A stretch of DNA of 64,000 nucleotides from positions 1,302,001 to 1,366,000 of the forward strand of contig NZ_CP087196.1 of NCBI RefSeq assembly GCF_024749285.1. The letters are read 5' to 3'. The notes below the pieces were generated by a model that had not been told where the DNA came from, ran no database searches, and worked only from the letters and a program-made list of their open reading frames with translations. The stretch is from Pseudomonas sp. B21-015. GTDB lineage: Bacteria; Pseudomonadota; Gammaproteobacteria; Pseudomonadales; Pseudomonadaceae. The position numbers and the translations under genes are program-made. Positions within the stretch are counted from its first letter, which is position 1; every line of letters starts with the position of its first letter. Below, piece after piece: positions 18,321 through 27,068 of the stretch.

Positions 18321-18337
18321 ACCATCAGGTTCATTCG
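18314..18337 (+). terminator. Hairpin overlapping the wspR stop codon
   Basis: A perfect 10-bp stem, CGAATGAACC (18314-18323) with GGTTCATTCG (18328-18337), closes an ATCA loop. The stop codon lies in the left arm. No T-run follows, so it may be a 3'-end stabiliser or weak terminator rather than a strong one. Confidence 0.45.
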
Positions 18338-18426
18338 CCGCTAAAGCCGCCAGGCGGGCTGCCGTGACAGCTTGATTACGTTATACTCGCCGGCTTTCAA
18401 AAGTTCGCCAACGAGTGCTGCCCGCC

Positions 18427-19522
18427 ATGGAAATCAACCCGATCCTTAACAGTATCAAGGACCTGTCCGAGCGCTCCGAAACTATTCGGGGGTATCTTTG
18501 ACTACGATCAAAAGCATGAGCGTCTGACTGAAGTCAATCGCGAGCTTGAAGATCCGAGTGTCTGGAGTAACCCTGAGTACGCTCAGAACCTGGGTCGCGA
18601 GCGTTCGCTGCTGGCTCAGATCGTAGAAACCCTCGATGAAATGTCCAGCGGTCTGGCCGATGCCAAAGACCTGCTGTTGATGTCTGCCGAGGAAGAAGAC
18701 CAGGCCGCCGTCGACGACGTAGCCCTTGAAGTGGAGCGCCTGCGCGAAGCCCTCGAGAAGCTCGAGTTCCGTCGCATGTTCAGCGGCGAGATGGACCCGA
18801 ACAACGCCTACCTGGACATCCAGGCCGGCTCCGGCGGTACCGAGGCTCAGGACTGGGCCAACATCCTGCTGCGCATGTACCTGCGCTGGGCGGATAAACG
18901 CGGTTTCGACGCGACCATCATGGAACTGTCGGCCGGTGAAGTCGCTGGTATCAAGGGCGCTACCGTGCACATCAAGGGCGAATACGCCTTTGGCTGGCTG
19001 CGCACCGAAATCGGCGTGCACCGTCTGGTGCGCAAGAGCCCGTTCGACTCCGGCAACCGTCGTCACACCTCGTTCTCGGCCGTGTTCGTGTCGCCGGAAA
19101 TCGATGACAACATCGAAATCGACATCAACCCGTCGGACCTGCGCATCGACACCTACCGCTCCTCCGGTGCCGGTGGTCAGCACGTAAACACCACCGACTC
19201 GGCCGTACGGATTACCCACGTACCGACCAATACCGTGGTCAGCTGCCAGAACGAACGCTCCCAGCACGCCAACAAAGACACCGCGATGAAAATGTTGCGG
19301 GCGCGCTTGTACGAGCAGGAAGTGCAGAAACGCAACGCTGCTTCCCAGGCCCTGGAAGACACCAAGTCGGACATCGGCTGGGGTCACCAGATCCGTTCGT
19401 ATGTGCTCGATGCCTCGCGGATCAAGGATCTGCGTACCAACATCGAACGCAGCGACTGCGACAAGGTGCTCGACGGCGACATCGACGAATACCTGGTGGC
19501 GAGCCTGAAACAAGGCTTGTAA
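18427..19522 (+). CDS. prfB: Peptide chain release factor 2 with programmed +1 frameshift, 364 aa
   Basis: RF2 recognises UGA and UAA stop codons and releases the nascent chain. Translation starts at ATG 18427 ([18 protein letters not shown]), reads 24 codons to CTT, then meets an in-frame TGA at 18499-18501; a +1 shift continues as [17 protein letters not shown] to the TAA at 19522. The codon-recognition motif SPF ([11 protein letters not shown]) and the hydrolysis motif GGQ ([18 protein letters not shown]) are present. Total length is 364 residues, as usual. The shift is autoregulatory: low RF2 favours frameshifting. It is followed by lysS. Confidence 0.96.
18488..18502 (+). promoter_or_regulatory. 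Programmed frameshift signal in prfB
   Basis: An internal Shine-Dalgarno-like GGGGG (18488-18492) is followed by TAT and the slippery CTT-TGA-C. This matches the conserved RF2 signal almost exactly, including the C after the stop codon that weakens termination. Confidence 0.95.
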
Positions 19523-19559
19523 GACATGCAACAAAGGATCGCCTGATTCACCGCGATCC

Positions 19560-19602
19560 TGTGGGAGCGGGCTTGCCCGCGATCCCCAGCCGAAGGCTGG
19601 GG
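19560..19602. repeat. Single REP unit with adjoining hairpin between prfB and lysS
   Basis: One REP unit (GGGAGCGGGCTTGCCCGCGA) is followed directly by the hairpin CCCCAGCCGAAGGCTGGGG. Unlike most REPs in the window it has no inverted partner. Confidence 0.8.
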
Positions 19603-19631
19603 ACAACGAACCTGATGGAATATTTAAAGAC

Positions 19632-21134
19632 ATGAGCGACCTACAACTCGACCCGCAAGCCCTGCAACAGGAAGAAAACTCCCTGATCGCCCTGCGCAAG
19701 GAAAAGCTTGCTGCCGAGCGCGCCAAAGGCAATGCCTTCCCCAACGACTTCCGCCGCGACAATTACTGCGAAGATTTGCAGAAACAGTACGCGGACAAGA
19801 CCAAGGAAGAGCTGGCAGAGGCTGCAATTCCGGTCAAGGTGGCGGGTCGCATCATGCTCAACCGTGGCTCGTTCATGGTGATTCAGGACATGACCGGGCG
19901 GATTCAGGTTTACGTCAACCGTAAAACCCTGTCCGAAGAAACCCTGGCCGCGGTGAAAACCTGGGACATGGGCGACATCATTGCAGCCGAAGGCACCCTG
20001 GCGCGTTCCGGCAAAGGCGACCTGTACGTCGAAATGACCAGCGTGCGCCTGCTGACCAAGTCGCTGCGCCCGCTGCCGGACAAGCACCACGGCCTGACCG
20101 ACACCGAACAGCGCTACCGTCAGCGTTACGTTGACCTGATCGTCAACGAAGATGTGCGCCAGACCTTCCGCGTGCGTTCGCAAGTGATTGCGCACATCCG
20201 CAGCTTCCTGATGAAGCGTGACTTCCTGGAAGTGGAAACACCGATGCTGCAAACCATTCCAGGCGGCGCGGCGGCCAAGCCGTTCGAGACGCATCACAAC
20301 GCGCTGGACATGGAAATGTTCTTGCGCATTGCGCCTGAGCTGTACCTCAAGCGGCTTGTTGTTGGTGGGTTTGAAAAGGTGTTCGAGATCAACCGCAACT
20401 TCCGTAACGAAGGCGTTTCGACCCGTCACAACCCTGAATTCACCATGTTGGAGTTCTACCAGGCTTACGCCGACTACGAAGACAACATGGACCTGACCGA
20501 AGAGCTGTTCCGCGAATTGGCTCAGCTGGTTCTGGGCAGCACCGACGTGCCTTACGGCGACAAGGTGTTCCACTTCGGCGAGCCGTTCGTGCGTCTGTCG
20601 GTGTTCGACTCGATTCTCAAGTACAACCCGGAGCTGACCGCTGCCGACCTGACTGACATCGACAAGGCCCGCGCCATCGCCAAGAAGGCCGGCGCCAAGG
20701 TGCTCGGCTTTGAAGGTCTGGGCAAACTGCAGGTGATGATTTTCGAAGAACTGGTCGAGCACAAGCTGGAGCAGCCGCACTTCATCACCCAGTACCCGTT
20801 CGAAGTGTCGCCGCTGGCCCGTCGTAACGACGAGAACCCGAGCGTCACCGACCGTTTCGAACTGTTCATCGGCGGCCGTGAAATCGCCAACGCCTACTCC
20901 GAGTTGAACGATGCGGAAGATCAGGCCGAGCGTTTCATGGCGCAGGTGGCCGACAAGGACGCTGGCGACGACGAAGCCATGCACTACGACGCCGACTTCG
21001 TTCGCGCGCTGGAGTACGGCATGCCGCCGACCGCTGGTGAAGGGATCGGCATCGACCGTCTGGTGATGTTGCTGACCAACTCACCGTCGATCCGCGACGT
21101 GATCCTGTTCCCGCACATGCGGCCGCAAGCGTAA
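19632..21134 (+). CDS. lysS: Lysyl-tRNA synthetase, class II, 500 aa
   Basis: It charges tRNA-Lys with lysine in the cytoplasm. An N-terminal OB-fold anticodon-binding domain ([20 protein letters not shown]) precedes the class II catalytic core: motif 2 is seen in [20 protein letters not shown] and motif 3 in [20 protein letters not shown]. The length is normal for the bacterial enzyme. It follows prfB, as in other gammaproteobacteria, with a REP unit in the 109-base gap. A strong terminator follows. Confidence 0.97.
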   Translation: MSDLQLDPQALQQEENSLIALRKEKLAAERAKGNAFPNDFRRDNYCEDLQKQYADKTKEELAEAAIPVKVAGRIMLNRGSFMVIQDMTGRIQVYVNRKTLSEETLAAVKTWDMGDIIAAEGTLARSGKGDLYVEMTSVRLLTKSLRPLPDKHHGLTDTEQRYRQRYVDLIVNEDVRQTFRVRSQVIAHIRSFLMKRDFLEVETPMLQTIPGGAAAKPFETHHNALDMEMFLRIAPELYLKRLVVGGFEKVFEINRNFRNEGVSTRHNPEFTMLEFYQAYADYEDNMDLTEELFRELAQLVLGSTDVPYGDKVFHFGEPFVRLSVFDSILKYNPELTAADLTDIDKARAIAKKAGAKVLGFEGLGKLQVMIFEELVEHKLEQPHFITQYPFEVSPLARRNDENPSVTDRFELFIGGREIANAYSELNDAEDQAERFMAQVADKDAGDDEAMHYDADFVRALEYGMPPTAGEGIGIDRLVMLLTNSPSIRDVILFPHMRPQA

Positions 21135-21144
21135 GTGTTTCAAT

Positions 21145-21177
21145 TAAAAAGCCGCCTATAACAGGCGGCTTTTTATT
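21145..21177 (+). terminator. Rho-independent terminator of lysS
   Basis: The stem AAAAAGCCGCCT and AGGCGGCTTTTT encloses ATAAC, followed by TTATT. It sits about ten bases after the lysS stop codon. Confidence 0.92.
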
Positions 21178-21237
21178 GCCTGTCTGGTACAAACGTATCA
21201 ATTGGTTACTTTTGACGTTTAGAGAGGAATACCTGTC

Positions 21238-21954
21238 GTGAATCGTGCAATGGCTCAAGAAGGTGCAGCGGATATCGCCACTGCGGTCGCTGAAAGTGTT
21301 CAGTACCAGGGCCGCAAGGCCAGCCGACAGGGCAGCGAACAGCGTCGACAGGACATTCTCGACGCGGCGATGCGCATTGTCGTGCGCGATGGCGTGCGGG
21401 CCGTGCGTCACCGTGCGGTGGCCGCCGAGGCCTGTGTGCCGCTGTCGGCCACCACGTACTATTTCAAAGACATCGATGACCTGCTCACCGATACCTTCGC
21501 GCAATACGTGGAACGCAGCGCGGCGTTCATGGCCCGGTTGTGGGCCAGCAACGAAGGCCTGTTGCGCGAGATGGTTGTCAGCGGCGATGGCACCCCCGAG
21601 TCCCGCTCACAACTGGCGGACGATATCGCGCGGCTGATGGCTGACTATGTTCATCGGCAATTGATCAATCGCCGCGAGCACTTGATGGCCGAGCAAGCCT
21701 TCCGCCAGGAAGCGCTGCTCAACCCGCGTCTGGCGTTATTGGTGCGCTCCCATCAGCAAATTCTGCTGCAGGGCACCTGCCAACTTTTCGAAGTATTGGG
21801 TTCCCGTGAGCCACAACAGGATGCCAAAGTGTTGACGGCGATTATCGGACGGATGGAATATCAGGGCCTGCTCAACGACGCCGAGCCTGTTGCCGAAGAG
21901 GAAATGCTCGGCATCCTCAACCGCTACATGCATTTGGTACTGGCGTCGGTGTAA
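21238..21954 (+). CDS. TetR-family transcriptional regulator, 238 aa
   Basis: The helix-turn-helix occupies about residues 36-82: RRQDILDAAMRIVVRDGVRA, then HRAVAAEACVPLSATTYYFK, the standard TetR N-terminal domain, here after an unusually long 35-residue leader. The C-terminal ligand domain is helical and unrecognised. The start is GTG at 21238 with GAGAGGAA eight bases upstream. It stands alone between the lysS terminator and a REP doublet, so its target is not evident from context; self-regulation is likely for the family. Confidence 0.85.
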   Translation: MNRAMAQEGAADIATAVAESVQYQGRKASRQGSEQRRQDILDAAMRIVVRDGVRAVRHRAVAAEACVPLSATTYYFKDIDDLLTDTFAQYVERSAAFMARLWASNEGLLREMVVSGDGTPESRSQLADDIARLMADYVHRQLINRREHLMAEQAFRQEALLNPRLALLVRSHQQILLQGTCQLFEVLGSREPQQDAKVLTAIIGRMEYQGLLNDAEPVAEEEMLGILNRYMHLVLASV

Positions 21955-21975
21955 CCCCTGAGTGGAGGCTAACCC

Positions 21976-22070
21976 CTGTGGGAGCGAGCCTGCTCGCGAT
22001 GACGGTCTGACATTCAACATCTCTGTTGCCTGACACACCGCCATCGCGAGCAGGCTCGCTCCCACAGGGG
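21976..22070. repeat. REP doublet after the TetR gene
   Basis: Inverted units of the GGGAGCGAGCCTGCTCGCGA type flank a spacer with TGACATTCAACAT and TGTTGCCTGACA, which can pair as an inner hairpin. It probably marks the transcript end. Confidence 0.92.
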
Positions 22071-22115
22071 CCGGCTTTCACTTGAGGTTGGTGTTGTGTT
22101 CATAGGGAGTGTTGA

Positions 22116-22670
22116 ATGAAAGCCTGGCGTGTCGTTGTGATCGCCTTGTCGTTCCTGCTGCTCAGTGGCTGCCTGGTGACCTTCAAGGAGCCATTGCCCG
22201 CCAGCGAGCCCGCGCCCAAAGGGCTGCTCGGCGAATGGACCAGCACCAACGCCTGGGGCGAGCCGATGAACCTGGAACTGACGCGCATCGGTGACAACCA
22301 CTATCAGGCGGTCAGCTACTTCAAGGCCAAACCCCATGAGCGTGAAGCCTATCCCTTCACTGTGTCGCGCCATGGCAATCGCTGGTACCTGTCGGCGAAG
22401 GTGCCGGCGCAGTTCGGCGGGCACTTCACCATCGCCGGGTTCGAACTCAACGAAAAGCACGAATTGGTGGTCTACAACCTCGACCTCGAGCAGATCAAGC
22501 AGGCCATGGGGCAAGAAGCCCTCAGCGGCGAAGGCTTCCAGACCGACGACGGCGACGGGATGTTGGTCAACAACAGCATGGATCAGGTGTTTGCCTACCT
22601 CGACGACCCGGCCAATTCCGATGTCTTCGTCGAAGCGGTGCGCTATCAGCGCCTGGCCAAAACCAAATAA
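22116..22670 (+). CDS. Predicted lipoprotein of unknown function, 184 aa
   Basis: The N-terminus MKAWRVVVIALSFLLLSGC is a lipoprotein signal with lipobox LSGC (Cys19). The residue after the cysteine is Leu, which favours sorting to the outer membrane. The mature part looks beta-rich (GLLGEWTSTNAWGEPMNLEL, NRWYLSAKVPAQFGGHFT), like a small lipocalin-type or ligand-binding barrel, but I do not recognise a named family. It lies 35 bases upstream of the QEGLA gene in the same direction and may be co-transcribed with it. Confidence 0.75.
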   Translation: MKAWRVVVIALSFLLLSGCLVTFKEPLPASEPAPKGLLGEWTSTNAWGEPMNLELTRIGDNHYQAVSYFKAKPHEREAYPFTVSRHGNRWYLSAKVPAQFGGHFTIAGFELNEKHELVVYNLDLEQIKQAMGQEALSGEGFQTDDGDGMLVNNSMDQVFAYLDDPANSDVFVEAVRYQRLAKTK

Positions 22671-22705
22671 ACCCAGCACGTAACGGTTTACTACAGGAGT
22701 TTCGG

Positions 22706-23983
22706 GTGGACGAATACCAGCAGACGATACGCATGTTGTCCGATCGCATAGTGCTGGCGCAGACGCCGATTCGCGTTCTGGATGCGGTCAAGTGGGATGA
22801 CAGCATTCGCAAGGGGTTCCTCAAAGGCAAGGGCAAGGAAATGCCGGCCGTGGACCGCGATTACTACCTCAATCGACCGCTGTCGTTCGACTCCAGCAAA
22901 GTGAAGCTGGAATTCCAGAACATCGAGCGCGACATCACCCGCCAGCTCGGCCAGTTCAACCCGGTCGGCCAGATCATGCGCCGCATGTGCAAGGAGTACC
23001 GGATGGTGGTGCGCATGCTCGAAGCGCGCGGCACCGAGGATTTCGGGCTGATTTCCCAGGAATTGTATGGCGCGGCGTCCGATGCGTTTCACGCCGGCGA
23101 CCCGACCCTGGCCGACCTGGGGCTGATGCTCTCCGACTACCTGAACAACATCGACGGCCGTGGCGACCTCAAGGACGAACCGAAAATCCTCACCGCCAAG
23201 GAAGCCGTCAACCTGCTGCAACATCGGTTGAACAAGGTGTTTGGCGAAAACGAGGAAACCATTCGGGTATTCGAATCCGACGGGATCGTCGCCGATGCGG
23301 CGGCCGGTGCCGACTACATCAAGATCCGCGCCGACGCGATGTTCAACGATCGTGATGTACGTGCGCTGGAAGTCCACGAAGGGTTGGTGCATGTGGGCAC
23401 CACGCTCAACGGCCTGAATCAGCCGATCTGTACGTTCCTGTCCAAGGGCCCGCCGTCGTCCACCGTGACCCAGGAAGGCCTGGCGATCCTGATGGAGATC
23501 ATCACCTTCGCCTCCTACCCGAGTCGCCTGCGCAAACTCACCAACCGCACCCGCGCCATTCATATGGTGGAGGAGGGCGCGGACTTCCTGCAGATCTTCG
23601 AGTTCTTCCGTGAGCAAGGCTTCGAAATGGCTGAAAGTTACGGCAACGCCAGTCGGGTTTTCCGCGGTTCGGTGCCGACCGGTCTGCCATTTACCAAAGA
23701 CTTGTCCTACCTCAAGGGCTTCATCATGGTTTACAACTACATTCAGTTGGCCGTGCGTAAAGGCAAGCTGGAGCAGATACCGCTGCTGTTTTGCGGCAAG
23801 ACCACGCTCGAAGACATGCGGACCTTACGCCAATTGGTGGACGAAGGCCTGGTGGTGCCGCCCAAGTACCTGCCCGACCAATTCCGCGACATGAATGCGC
23901 TGTCGGCGTGGATGTGCTTCTCCAACTTCCTCAACCACCTGAGCCTGGACCGGATCGAAGCGGATTACTCCAATATCCTGTAA
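22706..23983 (+). CDS. QEGLA-motif (DUF1704/MATCAP-type) metallopeptidase-like protein, 425 aa
   Basis: It belongs to the family annotated as flavohemoglobin expression-modulating QEGLA motif protein (DUF1704). The putative zinc site is HEGLVH at residues 224-229, and the name motif TQEGLA at 255-260 supplies a further glutamate. Eukaryotic members of DUF1704 are tubulin tyrosine carboxypeptidases, so a peptidase function is reasonable; the bacterial substrate is unknown. There is no signal peptide. The start is GTG at 22706 with AGGAG upstream. Both motifs are intact. Confidence 0.85.
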   Translation: MDEYQQTIRMLSDRIVLAQTPIRVLDAVKWDDSIRKGFLKGKGKEMPAVDRDYYLNRPLSFDSSKVKLEFQNIERDITRQLGQFNPVGQIMRRMCKEYRMVVRMLEARGTEDFGLISQELYGAASDAFHAGDPTLADLGLMLSDYLNNIDGRGDLKDEPKILTAKEAVNLLQHRLNKVFGENEETIRVFESDGIVADAAAGADYIKIRADAMFNDRDVRALEVHEGLVHVGTTLNGLNQPICTFLSKGPPSSTVTQEGLAILMEIITFASYPSRLRKLTNRTRAIHMVEEGADFLQIFEFFREQGFEMAESYGNASRVFRGSVPTGLPFTKDLSYLKGFIMVYNYIQLAVRKGKLEQIPLLFCGKTTLEDMRTLRQLVDEGLVVPPKYLPDQFRDMNALSAWMCFSNFLNHLSLDRIEADYSNIL

Positions 23984-23998
23984 CGACGATGAAATCTC

Positions 23999-24092
23999 CT
24001 GTGGGAGCGAGCCTGCTCGCGATAGCGGCTGAACATTCAACATCGATGTTGTCTGACACACCGCCATCGCGAGCAGGCTCGCTCCCACAGGG
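23999..24092. repeat. REP doublet after the QEGLA gene
   Basis: Inverted GGGAGCGAGCCTGCTCGCGA units flank a spacer with ACATTCAACATCGATGTTGT, itself a palindrome-like hairpin. Confidence 0.92.
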
Positions 24093-24133
24093 GGGTGTAT
24101 TCCAATCCCCCATTTTTTGCGAGGCTTCACCGG

Positions 24134-25048
24134 ATGAGAATCCTCGGCATCTTTTGCCTGCTCCTGGCCCTCGGCGGTTGCAGCTCGTTGCTGTTTTACC
24201 CCGAGCCCGGTCAGCCGTTCACCCCGGAAAAAGCCAAACTCGAATTTCGCGATGTCACCCTGACCAGCGCCGATGGCCTCAAGCTGCATGGCTGGTGGCT
24301 GCCGGCGAAAAAAGGTGTCGAGGTCAAAGGCACGGTGCTGCATCTGCATGGCAACGGCGGCAACCTGGCGTGGCACCTGGGCGCGAGCTGGTGGTTGCCG
24401 GAGCAGGGCTATCAAGTGTTGCTGGTGGACTATCGCGGGTACGGTTTGTCTGAAGGTAAACCGGCGTTGCCGGCGATTTATCAGGACATCGACGCCGCCT
24501 TCACATGGCTCGACCGGGCGCCGGAGGTCAAGGGCAAGCCGTTGATCCTTCTCGGTCAGAGCCTTGGCGGTTCAATGGCCGTGCATTACCTGGCCCAGCA
24601 TCCCGAGCGCCAGCGGCAACTCAAGGCGTTCGTGCTCGATGGCGTTCCTGCCAGCTACCGTGATGTCGGGCGTTTTGCCCTGAGCACATCCTGGATGACC
24701 TGGCCGTTTCAGGTGCCGTTGTCCTGGTTGGTGCCGGACGGCGACAGCGCGATCCATTCCATGACGCAGCTCAACGGCGTACCGAAACTGATCTATCACA
24801 GTATCGATGATCAACTGGTGCCCCTTTCCAACGGCATCCGTCTGTATCAAGCTGCGCCGCCGCCGCGAGTGCTGCAACTGACCCGGGGCGGTCATGTGCA
24901 GACCTTCGCCGACCCGGTCTGGCGAAAAGTCATGCTGCGCTACCTTGAAGACCCACAGCATTTCAACGGCTTGCGCCGCCTGGGTGAGATCCCCAATTAC
25001 CCGGCACCCCCGTATTCAGAAGATGAACCACCAGAGAGTCCGCAATGA
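24134..25048 (+). CDS. Alpha/beta hydrolase lipoprotein, 304 aa
   Basis: A lipoprotein signal (MRILGIFCLLLALGGCSSLL, lipobox LGGC) leads an alpha/beta hydrolase domain. The oxyanion region is LHLHGNGGN, the nucleophile elbow GQSLGG, the acid probably Asp in YHSIDDQLVP and the base His in TRGGHVQTF. Such proteins cleave esters or thioesters at the cell envelope; the substrate is unknown. I chose the ATG at 24134 because GAGG lies upstream and the signal peptide starts there. The stop overlaps the next gene by four bases. Confidence 0.85.
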   Translation: MRILGIFCLLLALGGCSSLLFYPEPGQPFTPEKAKLEFRDVTLTSADGLKLHGWWLPAKKGVEVKGTVLHLHGNGGNLAWHLGASWWLPEQGYQVLLVDYRGYGLSEGKPALPAIYQDIDAAFTWLDRAPEVKGKPLILLGQSLGGSMAVHYLAQHPERQRQLKAFVLDGVPASYRDVGRFALSTSWMTWPFQVPLSWLVPDGDSAIHSMTQLNGVPKLIYHSIDDQLVPLSNGIRLYQAAPPPRVLQLTRGGHVQTFADPVWRKVMLRYLEDPQHFNGLRRLGEIPNYPAPPYSEDEPPESPQ

Positions 25049-25374
25049 GTGAAGAACGTAACGCCATCCCGCTGATCATCACCGGTATTTGCAGCATCCT
25101 CGGCACCGTCGGGGCCCTGTGGTGGTACGGCTACCTGCACTTCGCCAAACCCGAGGATGCGCTACTGCTCAGCGACTTCACCATGCTCAAGACCGTGCCG
25201 GGCGAAGACTACAAGGTCTCCCTGGAACCGGCCCCGCAAGTGGCCCAGTGCATCGATGGCGTGCTGGTGATGTTCGACACCGAGCAGAAAGGCCTGACCG
25301 GCGTATTGGTCAACAACAAGAAAAAAGCCGTGCGCTGCATGGGCCAGGAAACGCCGCAGAAACTGCAGCCGTAA
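25045..25374 (+). CDS. Small membrane-anchored hypothetical protein, 109 aa
   Basis: The start overlaps the hydrolase stop by four bases, so it is translationally coupled. One transmembrane helix is seen near residues 8-29 (PLIITGICSILGTVGALWWYG). The rest, with two cysteines (VAQCIDG and AVRCMG), would lie in the periplasm and could form a disulfide. I do not recognise a family. Coupling suggests a joint envelope function with the hydrolase. Confidence 0.75.
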   Translation: MSEERNAIPLIITGICSILGTVGALWWYGYLHFAKPEDALLLSDFTMLKTVPGEDYKVSLEPAPQVAQCIDGVLVMFDTEQKGLTGVLVNNKKKAVRCMGQETPQKLQP

Positions 25375-25392
25375 CCATTCCGTAGGACGGCA

Positions 25393-25433
25393 TAAAAAAG
25401 CCCCGCCTGATCAACTCAGGCGGGGCTTTTACG
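25393..25433. terminator. Bidirectional terminator
   Basis: The stem AAAAGCCCCGCCTGA and its mirror TCAGGCGGGGCTTTT enclose a short loop, with A-run and T-run on the two sides. It lies between the convergent small membrane protein and the OmpA-family gene. Confidence 0.93.
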
Positions 25434-25446
25434 TTATCGCAGGTTC

Positions 25447-26235
25447 TTAGTTAGAGCTGATCGCCGAGCGCGGGACGACAGGCTGGTTGTCATTGGAGAT
25501 GGTCACTTCCACCCGACGGTTCATCGCACGGCCCGAGACGCTGGCGTTCTCCGCGACCGGGTATTCCTTGCCGTAACCCTGGACCACGATGCGCGCAGGG
25601 TCGACACTCATCTTGATCAGGGCCACTTGCACCGAGGTCGCGCGACGCTCGGACAGCGACTGGTTGTACGACTCCGAGCCAGTGCTGTCAGTGTAGCCTT
25701 CGACAATCACTTTACGGTCCGGGTTTTCCTGAAGGAACTGCGCCAGTTTGTTGATATTCACCAGTCCGTTGGACTTCAGGTCCGCCTTGTTGGTGGCGAA
25801 CAGCACATCACCAAACGTCACCAGCGTGCCGCGATCGGTCTGTTTGGCATTCAGGCTGTCTTGCAGCTGTTTGATCTGCTGGTCGCGGGCATCCAGACGA
25901 GCCTGGGCCCGTTGTGCCGCGGCGTTTTTCAGGTTGTTTTCAGCGGTGCGCAGGGCGATGGTCTGCTTGGCCACTTCAACACGCTGATTGGTCAGATAAG
26001 CCAGTTGGTCGACCTTGGCCTGGTCTTCCCTGTCCTGGTAAGCCTTGTCGGCCTTGTCCAGGTATTCGCTGGCGTCTTTGGTTTCCAGCGCCGCGACTTT
26101 GCTGGCTTGCGGGTTGGCTTGCAGGCCAGCGTAGTTGGTGCGGGCTTGCTCCAGGTTTGTGTTAGGCGGTGTGGAGCAGGCAGCCAGTGCAACACTTGCG
26201 GCCAGGAGGGCGGGGATCATCAGTTGTTTGCGCAT
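25447..26235 (-). CDS. lptF: OmpA-family outer-membrane lipoprotein, LptF-like, 262 aa
   Basis: A lipoprotein signal (MRKQLMIPALLAASVALAAC) is followed by a DUF4398-type coiled-coil region rich in Ala, Gln and Lys (about 25-130), then an OmpA C-terminal peptidoglycan-binding domain (VTFGDVLFATNKADLKSNG, VIVEGYTDSTGSESYNQSLS, NRRVEVTIS). It should tether the outer membrane to peptidoglycan. P. aeruginosa LptF has this layout and lies close to ppc and adk, as here; the symbol is by synteny and form. It is downstream of a second DUF4398 lipoprotein, probably in one operon driven by an AlgU-type promoter. Confidence 0.82.
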   Translation of the reverse strand: MRKQLMIPALLAASVALAACSTPPNTNLEQARTNYAGLQANPQASKVAALETKDASEYLDKADKAYQDREDQAKVDQLAYLTNQRVEVAKQTIALRTAENNLKNAAAQRAQARLDARDQQIKQLQDSLNAKQTDRGTLVTFGDVLFATNKADLKSNGLVNINKLAQFLQENPDRKVIVEGYTDSTGSESYNQSLSERRATSVQVALIKMSVDPARIVVQGYGKEYPVAENASVSGRAMNRRVEVTISNDNQPVVPRSAISSN

Positions 26236-26291
26236 AATGGTTCGTCCTTTTTATCGATAAGCGTGTCAGGTCTGGAAATCGGGATGCGCGC

Positions 26292-26705
26292 TTACTGCAC
26301 GGTGCGCTGACTTTCCTGACGCAGTTCCTGAACACCTTTCTGGGAGTCCTTCACAGCTTGTTCGGCTTTCATCGCCTGGGCCTTGCGTTCCGCCACACGG
26401 GCGTCCCACTCGGCCTGTTCGGCCAACATTCTGGCCTCGTCATACTTTTTGTCGTGCATGGCGATTTCGGCTTGTTTGAGCTTGTCCTGCGCGGCCTTCA
26501 TTTCCACTGCGGCGAATTCGGTACCGCCAGCGCTGACGGCGCTGTTCACGGCCGATTGGGTCACGGCGTATTGCTCGGTCGGCGGATTACCGGCGCAACC
26601 GGCCAGAACGAAGCTGCCGCCGATGGCCAGGGCAGCCAGTTTGAGACCGCGCAAGTGGGTGAACGAGGAGGGTGGGGTGCTGGTCTTCATGGTCTTCAAC
26701 TCCAT
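26292..26705 (-). CDS. DUF4398-type lipoprotein, 137 aa
   Basis: A lipoprotein signal with lipobox LAGC near residue 36 precedes an all-helical, Lys/Glu/Ala-rich domain (KDKLKQAEIAMHDKKYDEAR-like heptads ending WDARVAERKAQAMKAEQAV), as in DUF4398 proteins. I chose the ATG at 26705 because AGGAG lies seven bases upstream. It precedes the OmpA-family lipoprotein by 56 bases in the same direction, and the two share the coiled-coil type, so a joint envelope-stiffening role is likely. Confidence 0.8.
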   Translation of the reverse strand: MELKTMKTSTPPSSFTHLRGLKLAALAIGGSFVLAGCAGNPPTEQYAVTQSAVNSAVSAGGTEFAAVEMKAAQDKLKQAEIAMHDKKYDEARMLAEQAEWDARVAERKAQAMKAEQAVKDSQKGVQELRQESQRTVQ

Positions 26706-26805
26706 TGGATAACTCCTGAAAACATCTGAATCCATCCTGGACAAGGAGCCGCAGCCTTCAATTTCCAGCGCACTTTGAAACGGCCGTCCCAGGCATGGTT
26801 ACTGG

Positions 26806-26833
26806 GTTGACCCCAGGTGTTTTTTAAAAGTTC
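26806..26833 (-). promoter_or_regulatory. Probable AlgU (extracytoplasmic stress sigma) promoter
   Basis: Read on the minus strand, GAACTT (26833-26828) is followed after 17 bases by TCAAC (26810-26806). This fits the AlgU/sigma-E pattern GAACTT-N16/17-TCnnA with one mismatch in the -10. It lies about 100 bases upstream of the DUF4398 lipoprotein start. LptF of P. aeruginosa is reported to depend on AlgU, which agrees. Confidence 0.6.
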
Positions 26834-26974
26834 AGAGAAGATGGCCTGTCGCCCGAAAAAAGGTTGACCGAGTGGCCAGGGCTCTAAAACGGGAACTTTA
26901 GTGATGTGCAGCGGTATACCCGACCGTCTCATGACCCGGGAATACGCCGTTTTGAAGGAGGGATGCAATCAAAC

Positions 26975-27066
26975 TGTGGGAGCGAGCCTGCTCGCGAAAG
27001 CGTCAGTAAATCCAGCATTGAGGATGGCTGATCCAGCGCTTTCGCGAGCGGGCTCGCTCCCACAGG
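26975..27066. repeat. REP doublet
   Basis: Inverted units GGGAGCGAGCCTGCTCGCGA and a mirror with CGCGAGCGGGCTCGCTCCCA, about 40 bases apart. It follows the stop of the small conserved gene 27069-27413 almost directly. Confidence 0.9.
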
Positions 27067-27068
27067 TT

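Larger units (their letters stand above)
26706..27068. other. Intergenic region with AlgU-type promoter and REP doublet
   Basis: This 363-base gap separates two minus-strand genes. It holds the probable AlgU promoter at 26806-26833 for the lipoprotein operon and a REP doublet at 26975-27066 that marks the end of the upstream gene. I see no gene in it. Confidence 0.6.

Noticed and set aside
18359..18390. Possible prfB promoter with TATACT at 18382
   Set aside because: The -10 is good but no -35 sits at a suitable distance; left uncalled.
18427..18501. In-frame stop early in prfB, suggesting a pseudogene
   Set aside because: The GGGGG-TAT-CTT-TGA-C context is the programmed frameshift signal of RF2, and the downstream frame is intact.
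21976..22070. Regularly spaced repeats that could be a CRISPR array
   Set aside because: These are pairs of inverted REP units, not direct repeats with unique spacers; no cas genes are near.
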